The notes under the pieces are model-generated. The model searched no databases, was not told where the DNA came from, and was given only the letters and a program-made list of their open reading frames with translations. Shown here in pieces: positions 34,941 through 44,107 of a stretch of DNA of 64,000 bases. The position numbers and the translations under genes were made by a program. Source of the stretch: Flavobacterium rivuli WB 3.3-2 = DSM 21788 (GTDB lineage: Bacteria > Bacteroidota > Bacteroidia > Flavobacteriales > Flavobacteriaceae). The DNA lies in contig NZ_KB899968.1 in NCBI RefSeq assembly GCF_000378485.1, positions 186,001 to 250,000 of the forward strand, given 5' to 3'. Each line of letters begins with the position of its first letter. Position 1 is the first letter of the stretch.

Positions 34941-35657
34941 TTACGGATTAGTACTCCAGATACCGCTGTCTTTTATAAATACCCTTTTATTTAGTTTTAG
35001 CTGCGCCACAATAAGTTCGGCAACATCTTCCGGCTGCATCACTTTATCGGGGTTACCATCGGTAAGGTTAAGGTCTTTAGCCATATCTGTAGCAACGGTG
35101 CTTGGTGTAAGTGCCGTAACGCGAATGTTATGCTTGCGCACCTCCTGCATAAGCGATTCGGTTAAGCCCATCACGGCAAACTTAGACGCACTGTAAGCGC
35201 TTGTTGCTGCTGCACCACGCAATCCTGCTGTAGAAGATATGTTAATAATATCACCGCTTTGCGCTTCTATCATTCCCGGCAAGACAGCGCGGGTAGCGTA
35301 GAACGTGCCAAAAAGGTTGATTTTTATGATGTCTTCAAACTCGGTAGGGGAAAGGTCGAGGAATTTGCCAAATTTACCCACGCCGGCATTGTTAATTAAA
35401 ATATCTATGGTTTTAAATTGCGCCAGGGCTTTGGTTACAGCCCCGTTAACCGAATTTATATCGGCAATATCTGCCGTAACAATAAGGGTTTGCACACCAA
35501 AAGCCTGTGCTTCGGCAGCAACGGTTTCAAGGTCGGTAGTGGTGCGGGCAAGTAGTATAACATTAGTGCCTTCGGCAGCAAGGGCCAGTGCCACAGCTTT
35601 GCCTATGCCTTTACCGGCACCCGTAATAAGCGCATTTTTTCCTTTTAAACTTTGCAT
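34941..35657 (-). CDS. Short-chain dehydrogenase/reductase (FabG-like)
   Basis: 238-residue classical SDR: NADP-binding TGAGKGIG near the N-terminus, NNAG motif ([10 protein letters not shown]), catalytic Ser in IINISSTAG and YxxxK in [10 protein letters not shown]. Probably a 3-oxoacyl reductase or related enzyme; substrate not decided by sequence. Start is ATG 35657 ([13 protein letters not shown]); earlier starts add an unusual N-terminus. Confidence 0.88.
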   Translation of the reverse strand: MQSLKGKNALITGAGKGIGKAVALALAAEGTNVILLARTTTDLETVAAEAQAFGVQTLIVTADIADINSVNGAVTKALAQFKTIDILINNAGVGKFGKFLDLSPTEFEDIIKINLFGTFYATRAVLPGMIEAQSGDIINISSTAGLRGAAATSAYSASKFAVMGLTESLMQEVRKHNIRVTALTPSTVATDMAKDLNLTDGNPDKVMQPEDVAELIVAQLKLNKRVFIKDSGIWSTNP

Positions 35658-35683
35658 TCTGTTTTGTCTATTATTATGTTTTT

Positions 35684-35741
35684 GACACAAATTTCACAAA
35701 TTCTCACTAATTCATTAGTGTCAATAAGTGAAATTTGTGTC
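35684..35741. repeat. Dispersed inverted repeat, CACGAATT family (copy 3)
   Basis: Perfect 14-bp inverted repeat GACACAAATTTCAC (35684-35697) / GTGAAATTTGTGTC (35728-35741) with ATTAGTG-type sequence in the middle. Confidence 0.7.
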
Positions 35742-35769
35742 TTGTAATTTATAGTTAATTTGAGTGATT

Positions 35770-36054
35770 CTATAACCTTATGCCCGGTGGCAGTAAATCT
35801 TTATACTTAGGGTTTTTCCTAAAAAAGGCTGCTACCTTTGGGTGTGTGGGCACAACACGAAAACGGCGATCTTCGGCAATCTCTAAAATGTCCTTTATAA
35901 AGTCGCTCACAAAAGGGTCTTCGTCTACACCTTCCGGTACGTTTATCCGTGTAAGGAACAGCTTGCGCTCCTGTACAGAATATTCTATAGATGCCATTTT
36001 GCCATTTACAGTGGTTTCAAACTGCCTCGAGAATTCGTTGTCTTTAATTTCCAT
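35770..36054 (-). CDS. Small GNAT-type N-acetyltransferase (YjdJ-like)
   Basis: 94-residue minimal GNAT fold (Acetyltransf_CG type): central FLTRINVPEGVDEDP strand-loop and the closing VVPTHPKVAAFFRKNPKYKDL. Substrate unknown. Two bases separate it from the pirin gene upstream. Confidence 0.8.
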   Translation of the reverse strand: MEIKDNEFSRQFETTVNGKMASIEYSVQERKLFLTRINVPEGVDEDPFVSDFIKDILEIAEDRRFRVVPTHPKVAAFFRKNPKYKDLLPPGIRL

Positions 36055-36056
36055 AG

Positions 36057-36782
36057 CTACTCGTTAAATTGCATTGGTACTTCGATAATAAGAATTTTAG
36101 CAGGTGTCCTGGTACTTATAGGCAGTATATCAAAGTCTACGGCGCCAAAGGCATCGCGTTCATTAATAACCTGCCCGTCTATTTCCAGTTCCCCCTCTAT
36201 CAAAAATATATAAACTCCGTTTCCGGGTATTTTAAGATCATATTCTATGGCCTGCCCTGCATCATAAACGCCCAAATACAGGAAAGCCTGCTGGTGTATC
36301 CATAAAGCATTGCCATCATTTTTATCTTGCGGTGACACCACATTTACAAGTGTGTTGCGGTTACTTTCCAGGTCAAAACCCTTTTGGTCATAACGGGGTT
36401 CTACGTTTTGGCGTTCAGGAAAAATCCATATTTGCAATGTCTTGGCACGGTCATTTTTGCTGGCATTCATTTCAGAATGCTGCACACCGGTGCCGGCACT
36501 CATAACCTGTACTTCGCCAAAGCTAACGGTAGCCTCGTTGCCCAGGCTGTCGCGATGGGTAAGGCCACCCTCAAGCGGTATGGTAATAATTTCCATATTG
36601 TCGTGTGGGTGGTCGCCAAATCCCCTGCCTGCATCTATAGTATCATCGTTAAGTACGCGAAGCATACCAAACTGCACACTATCAGGGTTGTAATAATTAC
36701 CAAACGAAAAGGAGAAGTTAGCCTGCAGCCAGCCGTGGTTAGCGGTGCCGCGTTCGCTTTTTAGGAATAGTCGTGTTCTCAT
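36057..36782 (-). CDS. Pirin family protein (cupin)
   Basis: 241-residue bicupin of the pirin family. Metal-binding residues are seen in GDHPHDNMEI and the later GVQHSEM / EMNASK segment of cupin 1. Related proteins have quercetin 2,3-dioxygenase activity or act as redox-linked cofactors; which applies here is unknown. First gene of the pirin-GNAT-SDR-methyltransferase run. Confidence 0.88.
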   Translation of the reverse strand: MRTRLFLKSERGTANHGWLQANFSFSFGNYYNPDSVQFGMLRVLNDDTIDAGRGFGDHPHDNMEIITIPLEGGLTHRDSLGNEATVSFGEVQVMSAGTGVQHSEMNASKNDRAKTLQIWIFPERQNVEPRYDQKGFDLESNRNTLVNVVSPQDKNDGNALWIHQQAFLYLGVYDAGQAIEYDLKIPGNGVYIFLIEGELEIDGQVINERDAFGAVDFDILPISTRTPAKILIIEVPMQFNE

Positions 36783-36900
36783 AATTTTATTGATAAATTA
36801 AAATTTTTATGTCGGTAAGGTTGGCACAAAAACTTTAATTTTATACAAATTTCGGAATAAAAGTTCAGAGTACACTTATTTGTACGTTAAATCACACTAC

Positions 36901-37560
36901 ATGCACAAGATACCGGTATATTTTATGCCCGGGCTGGCTGCCAGCCCAACCATTTTTGAAAATATAGTGCTGCCTGCTGAACAGTTTGAGTGCTTTTACC
37001 TGGAGTGGATAATCCCCGTACCTAACGAACCGCTTGCAAATTATGCCAAACGCTTAGCCGAAAACATAAAACATGAGAACCCCGTACTTATAGGAGTATC
37101 TTTTGGCGGGGTTATTGTACAGGAGCTGGCAAAGGTTATAGCGGCGCGCAAGGTTATAATAATATCGAGCGTGCGGTGCAATGCCGAATTTCCGAGGCGT
37201 ATGCGGTTTGCAAAAATAACGCATGCCTACTGGCTTTTCCCTACGCGGCTGGTAAACAGTGTGCCGTTGTTTGCTAAAATGTATAAGGGCAATAGCGTAA
37301 TCGCAAAAAGGCTTGAACTGTACGATAAATTTTTATCGGTGCGGGATAAGAAATACCTCGACTGGGCGTTAAAGTCGATAATACTATGGGACAGGGCAGA
37401 GCCCGCAGCAGATGTAATACATATTCATGGCGACGCCGATGAGGTTTTCCCGCCCAGATATTTAAAAGATTACATACCAGTAAAAGGAGGTAAGCACATA
37501 ATGATAATTAATAAGGCTAAGTGGCTTAACGAAAATTTGCCTGGGCTGATATTGAGGTAA
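36901..37560 (+). CDS. Alpha/beta hydrolase
   Basis: 219-residue hydrolase with an alpha/beta fold: oxyanion-side MPGLAASPTIF, nucleophile elbow GVSFGG (GxSxG), acid in HIHGDADEVFP and His in GGKHIMI. No signal peptide. Substrate unknown. Start is ATG 36901; a TTG seven codons upstream is less likely. Confidence 0.82.
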   Translation: MHKIPVYFMPGLAASPTIFENIVLPAEQFECFYLEWIIPVPNEPLANYAKRLAENIKHENPVLIGVSFGGVIVQELAKVIAARKVIIISSVRCNAEFPRRMRFAKITHAYWLFPTRLVNSVPLFAKMYKGNSVIAKRLELYDKFLSVRDKKYLDWALKSIILWDRAEPAADVIHIHGDADEVFPPRYLKDYIPVKGGKHIMIINKAKWLNENLPGLILR

Positions 37561-37580
37561 AAATATAGATTAAATTGAGC

Positions 37581-37726
37581 TTTACCACATAGCTACATAG
37601 GAGGAGATTGTTATAAAGATGGCATAGAAATAAATTTTGCACATAGTTTTTAGAAGCGGAGCTTCATATAAGGTGAACTTTGTTACCTTATAATTGCTGA
37701 TCTGCTATGTACCTATGTGGTGGAAA
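37581..37726. repeat. TACCACATAG-type long inverted repeat (copy 2)
   Basis: TTTACCACATAGCTACATAGG at the left and GCTATGTACCTATGTGGTGG at the right, about 105 bases apart. It shares internal words (AATTTT.CACATAG, GAGCTTCA) with 29483-29630, so the two are true copies of one element. Confidence 0.7.
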
Positions 37727-37762
37727 AAAAAATTAAAATATTAAACAGATAAACGATAAAGG

Positions 37763-38653
37763 ATGGAATGGGTTAAGAAAACCGGCGTAATAGCCTCGAT
37801 GATATTAATTAGCGGCGCGATAGGGCATAACATAGCCGACAAAAAAGCAGAGGTTAAAGAAGTAAAGAAGGAACGCTATTTTCCTGCCAAAATAGATTTT
37901 GCAGGAGAGAAAGCTCCGCTTAATATATCTGACGTTCATGAGCGCCTGGACAGGGAACTGCTTGTGAACGCCAATCTTGATGCTACTACGGTACTTATTA
38001 TAAAACGTGCTAACAGGGCGTTCCCGGTTATAGAGCCCATCCTTAAAAAGTATGGCATACCAGACGATTTTAAATACCTGGCCGTAATAGAAAGCGGACT
38101 TGTAAATGTGGTATCTCCGGCAGGGGCAAGGGGCGTATGGCAATTTATGCCCGATACCGGTAAAGAACGCGGCCTCGAAATTAACGATATTGTAGATGAG
38201 CGTTACCACCTTGCAAAATCTACAGAGGCGGCGTGTAAATATTTGCAGTCGGCGTATGCTAAATTTGGCTCATGGACACTTGCCGCAGCATCTTACAACG
38301 GAGGTTTTGGTGGGGTAAATAAACAGATCACGTTTCAGGGTGTGACTAATTATTACGACCTTTTACTTACCGATGAGACAGCCCGTTACGTGTTCAGGAT
38401 ACTGGCACTTAAAGAAATTATGCAACATCCGGTGTCTTACAACTTTACGGTATTGCCTACAGAGCTGTACCCTGTAATTCCTGTAAAAACAGTAGATGTT
38501 ACTGCCAGCATACCAGACCTTGCCGTGTTTGCCAAAGAGCAGGGCATTAATTACAAGGTATTAAAAATACACAACCCGTGGCTTCGTGACCGCAAGCTTA
38601 CCGTTGCCGACGGTAAAAAATATACTATGGAGATTCCGCTTTCGGGATATTAA
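37763..38653 (+). CDS. Lytic transglycosylase (MltD-like)
   Basis: 296-residue murein lytic transglycosylase. N-terminal hydrophobic segment (about 5-22), then an SLT domain (about 85-220): catalytic Glu in YLAVIESGL, followed by SPAGARGVWQFMPDTG and AAASYNGGFGG. The C-terminal 60 residues resemble a degenerate LysM-like segment. It cuts glycan strands of peptidoglycan with anhydro-muramic ends. Followed by a strong terminator. Confidence 0.9.
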   Translation: MEWVKKTGVIASMILISGAIGHNIADKKAEVKEVKKERYFPAKIDFAGEKAPLNISDVHERLDRELLVNANLDATTVLIIKRANRAFPVIEPILKKYGIPDDFKYLAVIESGLVNVVSPAGARGVWQFMPDTGKERGLEINDIVDERYHLAKSTEAACKYLQSAYAKFGSWTLAAASYNGGFGGVNKQITFQGVTNYYDLLLTDETARYVFRILALKEIMQHPVSYNFTVLPTELYPVIPVKTVDVTASIPDLAVFAKEQGINYKVLKIHNPWLRDRKLTVADGKKYTMEIPLSGY

Positions 38654-38705
38654 TCCAGATTTATAGATTATTGGATTGTTAGACAATCAGAGACTTACTT
38701 ATAAT

Positions 38706-38747
38706 AACTCCCACTATTGCTTTGTGCAGTTGTGGGAGTTTTTATTT
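38706..38747 (+). terminator. Intrinsic terminator of the transglycosylase gene
   Basis: Nine-base perfect arms AACTCCCAC (38706-38714) and GTGGGAGTT (38732-38740), followed by TTTATTT. Confidence 0.75.
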
Positions 38748-38947
38748 GGGGCTTATGTTTGTAGTAAGAACCTTATTTATTGCCGCATTTTTTCATAATC
38801 CGAAATAGAACAGCATTAAATCAGATTTAAATTTAAAATTGTCATTCAAATAAGTTTTTAATTATTGATAATTCAATTTAATTAAAAATATTTTATCATT
38901 AATAGTGTTAATAAATCGTTATTAGTAAAAAAAGTTCAATAAAATCA

Positions 38948-38977
38948 TTGTTTTGTTGATGGAATGTTTTAAATTCG
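38948..38977 (+). promoter_or_regulatory. Candidate promoter of the ilv leader
   Basis: TTG (38948-38950), 19 bases, TAAATTCG (38970-38977): one mismatch to the Bacteroidetes -7 consensus. It would start the transcript only a few bases before leader peptide 1. An alternative is TATGTTTG at 38754-38761 with TTG at 38730, giving a leader of over 200 bases. Confidence 0.4.
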
Positions 38978-38985
38978 CTTTAACA

Positions 38986-39051
38986 ATGAAAAACAACATT
39001 AACATAGCAGTCGCCATCATCAGCATTATTGTCATTCTCAATAAAGCCTGA
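38986..39051 (+). CDS. ilv operon leader peptide 1
   Basis: 21-residue open frame, too short for routine gene finding: MKNNINIAVA then IISIIVILNKA. Ten of 21 residues are branched-chain (7 Ile, 2 Val, 1 Leu), the signature of an attenuation leader for isoleucine/valine genes. Its UGA stop (39049-39051) begins the antiterminator strand UGAGGGA. A terminator hairpin follows 31 bases later, and the ilv genes are downstream in the same direction. Confidence 0.75.
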   Translation: MKNNINIAVAIISIIVILNKA

Positions 39052-39119
39052 GGGATACTGTCGTTATATATAAGAGTATAAAAGCCGTTCCCTCATAATA
39101 AAGGAACGGCTATTTTTTT
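39049..39119 (+). promoter_or_regulatory. Transcription attenuator 1 of the ilv operon
   Basis: Terminator: AGCCGTTCC (39083-39091) / GGAACGGCT (39103-39111), 11-base loop, then A and T7. Competing antiterminator: TGAGGGA (39049-39055) with TCCCTCA (39089-39095), a perfect 7-bp pairing that uses the left arm of the terminator; ATAC/GTAT (39055-39058 / 39076-39079) can extend it. A ribosome finishing leader 1 covers the TGAGGGA strand and lets the terminator form; a ribosome stalled on Ile/Val codons leaves it free. Confidence 0.72.
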
Positions 39120-39125
39120 GAAATT

Positions 39126-39179
39126 ATGAGAACATTTAAACAGTTTCACATTATTGTCATTATTCACTTGCATACGTGA
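39126..39179 (+). CDS. ilv operon leader peptide 2
   Basis: 17-residue open frame MRTFKQFHIIVIIHLHT starting 7 bases after the T-run of attenuator 1. Five consecutive branched-chain residues (IIVII) plus one Leu; also three His and two Thr, so its amino-acid sensing may be broader. Its UGA stop (39177-39179) again forms the start of an antiterminator strand (UGAGAAGG), the same design as leader 1. Confidence 0.65.
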   Translation: MRTFKQFHIIVIIHLHT

Positions 39180-39238
39180 GAAGGTTGCCTGCACATTATA
39201 TTATCGTCGGCCCTTCTCAAAACGAGCAGGGCTTTTTT
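39177..39238 (+). promoter_or_regulatory. Transcription attenuator 2 of the ilv operon
   Basis: Terminator: GCCCTTCTC (39210-39218) / GAGCAGGGC (39224-39232), one internal mismatch, AAAAC loop, T6. Competing antiterminator: TGAGAAGG (39177-39184) with CCTTCTCA (39212-39219), a perfect 8-bp pairing that consumes the terminator's left arm. The terminator ends 24 bases before the ilvE start codon. Confidence 0.7.
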
Positions 39239-39262
39239 ATAAAATCTATTTACTAAATTACT

Positions 39263-40162
39263 ATGTACTATAACAATAATACCATCATTTACTTTAACGG
39301 AGACTTTGTTAAGGCATCCGAGGCTTCTGTAAATCTTTACGGTCAATCCCTTCATTATGGCTATGCCGTTTTTGAAGGTATTAAATCGTATAACACGGGT
39401 GGTGGTACTAAAATTTTTAAAGCAAGAGAACATTACGACCGCCTGCGCCGTTCGGCAGAGTTAATGCATATTCCATTTAATTACACTACAGATGAGCTTA
39501 CCGCACTATCTTATGAGGTATTGGAACTTAACGGATTGTCTGATGCTTATTTGCGTCCTATAGTAATGTGCTCGCCTAATATGTCGTTGTCTAAGGGTAA
39601 AGAAAGTTACCTGGCCATAGAGGCGTGGGAGTGGAGCAACGGCTATATGGCAAACAAAATGCGCATCATGACCTCTACGTTCGAGCGTCCTAACCCTAAA
39701 GCTTTTAAGGTGGAGGCTAAAGTAAGCGGGCACTATGTAAACTCTATACTGGCGTGCCAGGAGGCAAAAGATGCCGGTTATGACGAGGCATTGGTGTTAG
39801 ACGGTAACGGTTATGTAGCCGAGAGTAGCGGAGCCAATGTTTTTTACGAAAAAGACGGTAAGTTGTACACTCCCGCAAAAGGCAGTATACTACCCGGAAT
39901 TACCCGCGCCACCGTCCTCGAAATATGTGCCGAACTGGACATTCCAACAGAGGAGAAACTTTTTAAACCCGAAGAAATGCGTGGTGCCGATGCTGCCTTC
40001 TTTTGTGGTACCGCTGCCGAAGTACTGGCGTTAGATTCTCTTGATGATGTACCGTTTACCAAGAACTGGGAAGACAGCCTTAGTGCAACAGTACAAAAGG
40101 CATACAGAAATTTGGTAGTAGGTAAAAATTTAGAAGAGTTTAAGCTGCAGTTGGGGTACTAA
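39263..40162 (+). CDS. ilvE: Branched-chain amino acid aminotransferase
   Basis: 299-residue PLP fold-type IV transaminase for the last step of Ile, Val and Leu synthesis. N-terminal FNGDFVKASEASVNLYGQSLHYG; PLP Lys near residue 153 in KVSGHYVNS; Glu in VAESSGANVFY; phosphate-binding LPGITRATVL. First gene of the operon, directly behind two attenuators. Confidence 0.95.
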   Translation: MYYNNNTIIYFNGDFVKASEASVNLYGQSLHYGYAVFEGIKSYNTGGGTKIFKAREHYDRLRRSAELMHIPFNYTTDELTALSYEVLELNGLSDAYLRPIVMCSPNMSLSKGKESYLAIEAWEWSNGYMANKMRIMTSTFERPNPKAFKVEAKVSGHYVNSILACQEAKDAGYDEALVLDGNGYVAESSGANVFYEKDGKLYTPAKGSILPGITRATVLEICAELDIPTEEKLFKPEEMRGADAAFFCGTAAEVLALDSLDDVPFTKNWEDSLSATVQKAYRNLVVGKNLEEFKLQLGY

Positions 40163-40226
40163 GCAATTTGCAATAGACAATATGCAATTAGCAAAAAAAA
40201 CTACTTCCTAACTTTAATAGGTAAAC

Positions 40227-40381
40227 CTCAGGCTCATTAGTATGAGTGTACCTGTTCCCCTCTCCTTTGGAGAGGGGCTGGGGGAGAGGACAAAACACAA
40301 ACAAATTAATACCCGAGGCTCATTTTCAAGAGTGTAGCTATCCCCTCTCCTTCGGAGAGGGCTGGGGGTGAGGTCAAACAA
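40227..40381. repeat. Two direct copies of the CCCCTCTCC hairpin repeat
   Basis: About 70-base units at 40227-40296 and 40313-40381: CTCAGGCTCATT...GAGTGTA, then CCCCTCTCCTTTGGAGAGGGGC and TGGGGGAGAGGAC. Each folds into a short strong hairpin (CCCCTCTCC/GGAGAGGGG). They fill the ilvE-ilvD space. Confidence 0.7.
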
Positions 40382-40387
40382 AAAATA

Positions 40388-42067
40388 ATGGAATTAAATA
40401 AATATTCAAGGGTTTTTACCCAGGACGATACACAACCCGCAGCCCGCGCCATGCTTTACGGAATAGGGTTTGACGACGACGATATGAAAAAGGCCCAGGT
40501 GGGCATAGCCAGTATGGGTTATGACGGCAACACCTGCAACATGCACCTTAACGAGCTGGCTGCCGTGGTAAAAAAAGGCACATGGCAAAGCGGATTGGCA
40601 GGACTTGTATTCAATACCATAGGCGTAAGCGATGGTATGAGCAACGGTACCGACGGTATGCGCTACTCGTTAGTGAGCCGCGATGTAATTGCCGATAGTA
40701 TAGAGGCTATATGCGGAGCACAGTATTATGATGCGCTAATAACGTTGCCGGGCTGTGATAAAAATATGCCGGGCAGCATTATGGCAATGGGCAGGCTAAA
40801 CCGCCCGTCTATCATGGTATATGGTGGTACTATTGCACCGGGATGCTATAAGGGTGAAGAACTTAATATTGTTTCGGCATTTGAGGCTTTGGGCCAAAAG
40901 ATAGCCGGGAACATGAATGAGGAAGATTTTCAGGGCGTAATTCGTAATGCATGCCCAAGTGCCGGTGCCTGTGGCGGTATGTACACTGCCAATACTATGG
41001 CTGCTGCAATAGAGGCTCTGGGTATGAGTTTGCCCTATTCTTCAAGCAATCCGGCATTAAGTCCGGAAAAGCAACAGGAATGTATAGATGCCGGCGAACA
41101 TATAAAACTACTTTTAGAAAGAGATATAAAACCAAGCGACATCATGACGCGCAAAGCATTCGAGAATGCCATGCGCATAGTGGTTGTACTTGGTGGCAGC
41201 ACTAATGCTGTACTGCATTTTATAGCCATGGCTAAAAGTGTAGACGTTGTAGTAACGCAGGACGATTTTCAGCGTATGAGCGATGTTACGCCCGTATTGG
41301 CCGATTTTAAACCGAGCGGTAAATACTTAATGCAGGATTTACACAACAACGGTGGTATCCCTGCCGTTATGAAGTATCTGCTTAAGATGGGCTTGCTGCA
41401 CGGCGACTGCCTTACCGTAACCGGAAAAACGGTTGCCGAAAACCTTGAAAGTGCCGCCGACCTTGACTTCGATACCCAAAAAATAATCCGACCAATATCA
41501 GATCCTATAAAAGCTACAGGCCACCTGCGCATACTGTATGGCAATTTGGCACCGGGCGGCAGCGTAGCAAAAATTACAGGTAAAGAAGGAGAGAAATTTA
41601 CCGGCCCAGCCCGTGTTTTTGATGGCGAGAAAAACCTTATTGCCGGTATATCCGACGGGAAAGTGCAGCACGGCGACGTGATCGTTATCCGTAACGAAGG
41701 CCCTAAGGGTGCGCCGGGCATGCCAGAAATGCTGAAACCTACCAGTGCGCTTATAGGTGCCGGGCTTGGTAAAAGCGTTGCCCTTATTACAGATGGGCGT
41801 TTTAGCGGCGGTACCCACGGTTTTGTCGTAGGGCACATTACCCCCGAAGCTTTTGAAGGCGGAACGATAGGGCTTGTAAACGACAATGATATTATAGAGA
41901 TAGATGCGGTAAACAACACGCTTGTACTGCAGGTATCAAACGAGGAGCTTGAAAAAAGAAGACAGGCATGGCAACAGCCAAAACTTAAAGTAACTAAAGG
42001 ATTATTGTATAAATATGCCCGCACGGTATCGTCGGCAGCAGAAGGCTGTGTGACCGATGAGGGGTAA
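40388..42067 (+). CDS. ilvD: Dihydroxy-acid dehydratase
   Basis: 559-residue Fe-S dehydratase converting 2,3-dihydroxy-3-methyl(valerate/butanoate) to the 2-oxo acids in Ile/Val synthesis. Cluster cysteines in GCDKNMPGS and [11 protein letters not shown]; substrate/metal motifs [14 protein letters not shown] and [20 protein letters not shown]. Length matches the IlvD family rather than the longer Edd. Confidence 0.96.
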   Translation: MELNKYSRVFTQDDTQPAARAMLYGIGFDDDDMKKAQVGIASMGYDGNTCNMHLNELAAVVKKGTWQSGLAGLVFNTIGVSDGMSNGTDGMRYSLVSRDVIADSIEAICGAQYYDALITLPGCDKNMPGSIMAMGRLNRPSIMVYGGTIAPGCYKGEELNIVSAFEALGQKIAGNMNEEDFQGVIRNACPSAGACGGMYTANTMAAAIEALGMSLPYSSSNPALSPEKQQECIDAGEHIKLLLERDIKPSDIMTRKAFENAMRIVVVLGGSTNAVLHFIAMAKSVDVVVTQDDFQRMSDVTPVLADFKPSGKYLMQDLHNNGGIPAVMKYLLKMGLLHGDCLTVTGKTVAENLESAADLDFDTQKIIRPISDPIKATGHLRILYGNLAPGGSVAKITGKEGEKFTGPARVFDGEKNLIAGISDGKVQHGDVIVIRNEGPKGAPGMPEMLKPTSALIGAGLGKSVALITDGRFSGGTHGFVVGHITPEAFEGGTIGLVNDNDIIEIDAVNNTLVLQVSNEELEKRRQAWQQPKLKVTKGLLYKYARTVSSAAEGCVTDEG

Positions 42068-42084
42068 CTAAACACAATGCACGT

Positions 42085-43842
42085 ATGGAAAAGACTATGG
42101 AAAAAGCTGCACCGGCCGAGCCTGCACAACAGGACGCGGTAACCCTTACGGGCGGGCAGGTATTGCTTGAGGCATTTATACAGGAGGGGGTAAGCACTAT
42201 TTTTGGCTATCCCGGCGGTGCCATTATGCCCATTTATGATGCACTTTACGATTATAACGAAAAGCTGGAACATATACTGGTACGCCATGAACAGGGTGCC
42301 ATACATGCGGCACAGGGCTTTGCACGGGTATCGGGCAGGACAGGCATTGTGTTTGCCACAAGCGGGCCCGGTGCCACCAACCTTGTTACCGGCCTTGCCG
42401 ATGCCATGATAGACAGTACACCGCTGGTTTGCATTACCGGACAGGTATTTGCGCACCTTTTAGGCACCGATGCTTTTCAGGAAACTGATGTGATTAATAT
42501 TACCATGCCGGTTACAAAATGGAACTATCAGGTTACCGATGCCGAAGAGATCCCCGCTATAATTGCCAAAGCTTTTTACATTGCGGCTTCGGGGCGTCCG
42601 GGTCCGGTGCTTATAGATATTACCAAGAATGCCCAACTGCAAAAAATGCAGTTTACAGGCTATAAAAAATGCAATTTCATACGCAGTTACAGGCCTAAGC
42701 CTGTGGTGCGTCCTGAATATATTGAAGAGGCTGCCAGACTTATTAATGCTGCCGAACGCCCTTTTATCGTGTTTGGGCAGGGTGTATTGTTAGGTAAAGC
42801 CGAAGAGGAGTTTAAAGCATTCATAGAAAAATCGGGTATACCCACAGCATGGACAATACTGGGTATGAGCGCCATCCCTACAGACCACCCGCTGGGTGTG
42901 GGTATGGTGGGCATGCACGGTAACTATGGGCCAAATAAACTGACAAACGAGTGCGATGTGCTTATTGCTATAGGTATGCGTTTTGACGACCGCGTTACCG
43001 GCCGACTTGATATGTATGCCACACAGGCAAAGATCATTCACCTGGATATAGACCCTGCCGAAATAGATAAAAATGTAAAAGCCGATGTGCCGGTGTGGGG
43101 CGACTGCAAAGAAACGCTTCCGTTGCTTACTGCCCTTGTAGAGAAGAAATTACATGGCGCATGGCACCGCAAGTTTACCGATTGTGCCAAACAGGAACAG
43201 GAAAAGGTCATTAAAGATGAACTGCACCCTACAGATGAGGTGCTTACAATGGGTGAGGTTATTCGTAACCTTAACGAACTTACGGGCGGCAATGCCATTG
43301 TTGTAACCGATGTAGGTCAGCACCAAATGGTTGCCTGCCGCTATGCAGAGTATGTGCATTCACGCAGTAATGTAACCAGCGGTGGCCTTGGTACTATGGG
43401 GTTTGCACTTCCGGCGGCTATTGGTTCAGCTTATGGCGACCCAAGCCGCACTACTGTAGCTATAATTGGCGATGGCGGCATCCAAATGACCATTCAGGAA
43501 CTTGGAACCATAATGCAGTTTAAGCCAAATGTGAAGATCATGATACTGAACAATTGCTTTTTAGGAATGGTGCGCCAGTGGCAGCAACTGTTTCACGAAA
43601 AAAGGTATTCGTTCGTTAATATAGAAAGCCCCGATTTTGTGCAGGTGGCTAAAGGCTACGGCATACCGGGTAACAGTGTTTCGCAACGTGAAGATTTGCG
43701 CCATGCAATGAAGACCATGCTCGACCATGATGGCAGTTACCTGCTGGAAGTTATGGTGGGCAAAGAAAATAATGTATTCCCTATGGTTCCGCAGGGTAAA
43801 AGCGTAAGTGATATTGTGCTGAGCAGGGAGGAGATAGTTTAG
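42085..43842 (+). CDS. ilvB: Acetolactate synthase large subunit
   Basis: 585-residue thiamine-diphosphate enzyme making acetolactate or acetohydroxybutyrate. Catalytic Glu in [18 protein letters not shown] region in the middle; ThDP/Mg motif [15 protein letters not shown]...NN near residue 470. It starts 17 bases after ilvD. The regulatory subunit ilvN follows only after 577 bases of repeat sequence. Confidence 0.95.
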   Translation: MEKTMEKAAPAEPAQQDAVTLTGGQVLLEAFIQEGVSTIFGYPGGAIMPIYDALYDYNEKLEHILVRHEQGAIHAAQGFARVSGRTGIVFATSGPGATNLVTGLADAMIDSTPLVCITGQVFAHLLGTDAFQETDVINITMPVTKWNYQVTDAEEIPAIIAKAFYIAASGRPGPVLIDITKNAQLQKMQFTGYKKCNFIRSYRPKPVVRPEYIEEAARLINAAERPFIVFGQGVLLGKAEEEFKAFIEKSGIPTAWTILGMSAIPTDHPLGVGMVGMHGNYGPNKLTNECDVLIAIGMRFDDRVTGRLDMYATQAKIIHLDIDPAEIDKNVKADVPVWGDCKETLPLLTALVEKKLHGAWHRKFTDCAKQEQEKVIKDELHPTDEVLTMGEVIRNLNELTGGNAIVVTDVGQHQMVACRYAEYVHSRSNVTSGGLGTMGFALPAAIGSAYGDPSRTTVAIIGDGGIQMTIQELGTIMQFKPNVKIMILNNCFLGMVRQWQQLFHEKRYSFVNIESPDFVQVAKGYGIPGNSVSQREDLRHAMKTMLDHDGSYLLEVMVGKENNVFPMVPQGKSVSDIVLSREEIV

Positions 43843-43915
43843 AGTTGTTGAGATGCAGAGTAGCAACGTTACAAAGTGGCAAATTTCAATGACTTAAAAT
43901 AGCAGCCGTTGGACT

Positions 43916-43955
43916 CCCCTCCTTCAGAGGGGCACCCGTAGGGCGGGGTTGTTGA
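43916..43955. repeat. CCCCTCC hairpin repeat fragment
   Basis: ACTCCCCTCCTTCAGAGGGGCACCCGTAGGGCGGGG: a hairpin (CCCCTC/GAGGGG) and a second GC-rich arm, related to the CCCCTCTCC family. Confidence 0.5.
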
Positions 43956-43975
43956 AAACCGGAGAAGACGTAAGG

Positions 43976-44081
43976 AACACACCCCTAACCCCTCTCAAGA
44001 GGGGAACCAGCTTCACTTGGCTGTTGTGCAGAGTGGTAAAGGGTTTGAGTGTTCCCCTCTTGAGAGGGTTAGGGGTGTGTT
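43976..44081. repeat. MITE-like ~106-bp inverted-repeat element, upstream of ilvN
   Basis: Left arm 43976-44007 (AACACACCCCTAACCCCTCT CAAGAGGGGAAC) and right arm 44051-44081 are inverted copies with one base difference in length, around a 43-base centre containing CCAGCTT and AGGGTTTGAGTG. A related element of the same length lies at 45036-45143. Confidence 0.75.
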
Positions 44082-44107
44082 GCAGCTAATAATGTTTCGA
44101 GTATCTC

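Noticed and set aside
38986..39262. T-box or amino-acid riboswitch before ilvE
   Set aside because: No T-box sequence or specifier loop was seen; two short translated leaders with Ile/Val codons explain the region better.
40227..40381. CRISPR array from the direct repeats between ilvE and ilvD
   Set aside because: Only two units, hairpin-rich and diverged, with copies scattered elsewhere; no cas genes.
41269..42456. 395-residue open frame on the minus strand within ilvD/ilvB
   Set aside because: It is antiparallel to two unmistakable genes and shows only the composition expected of an antisense shadow.
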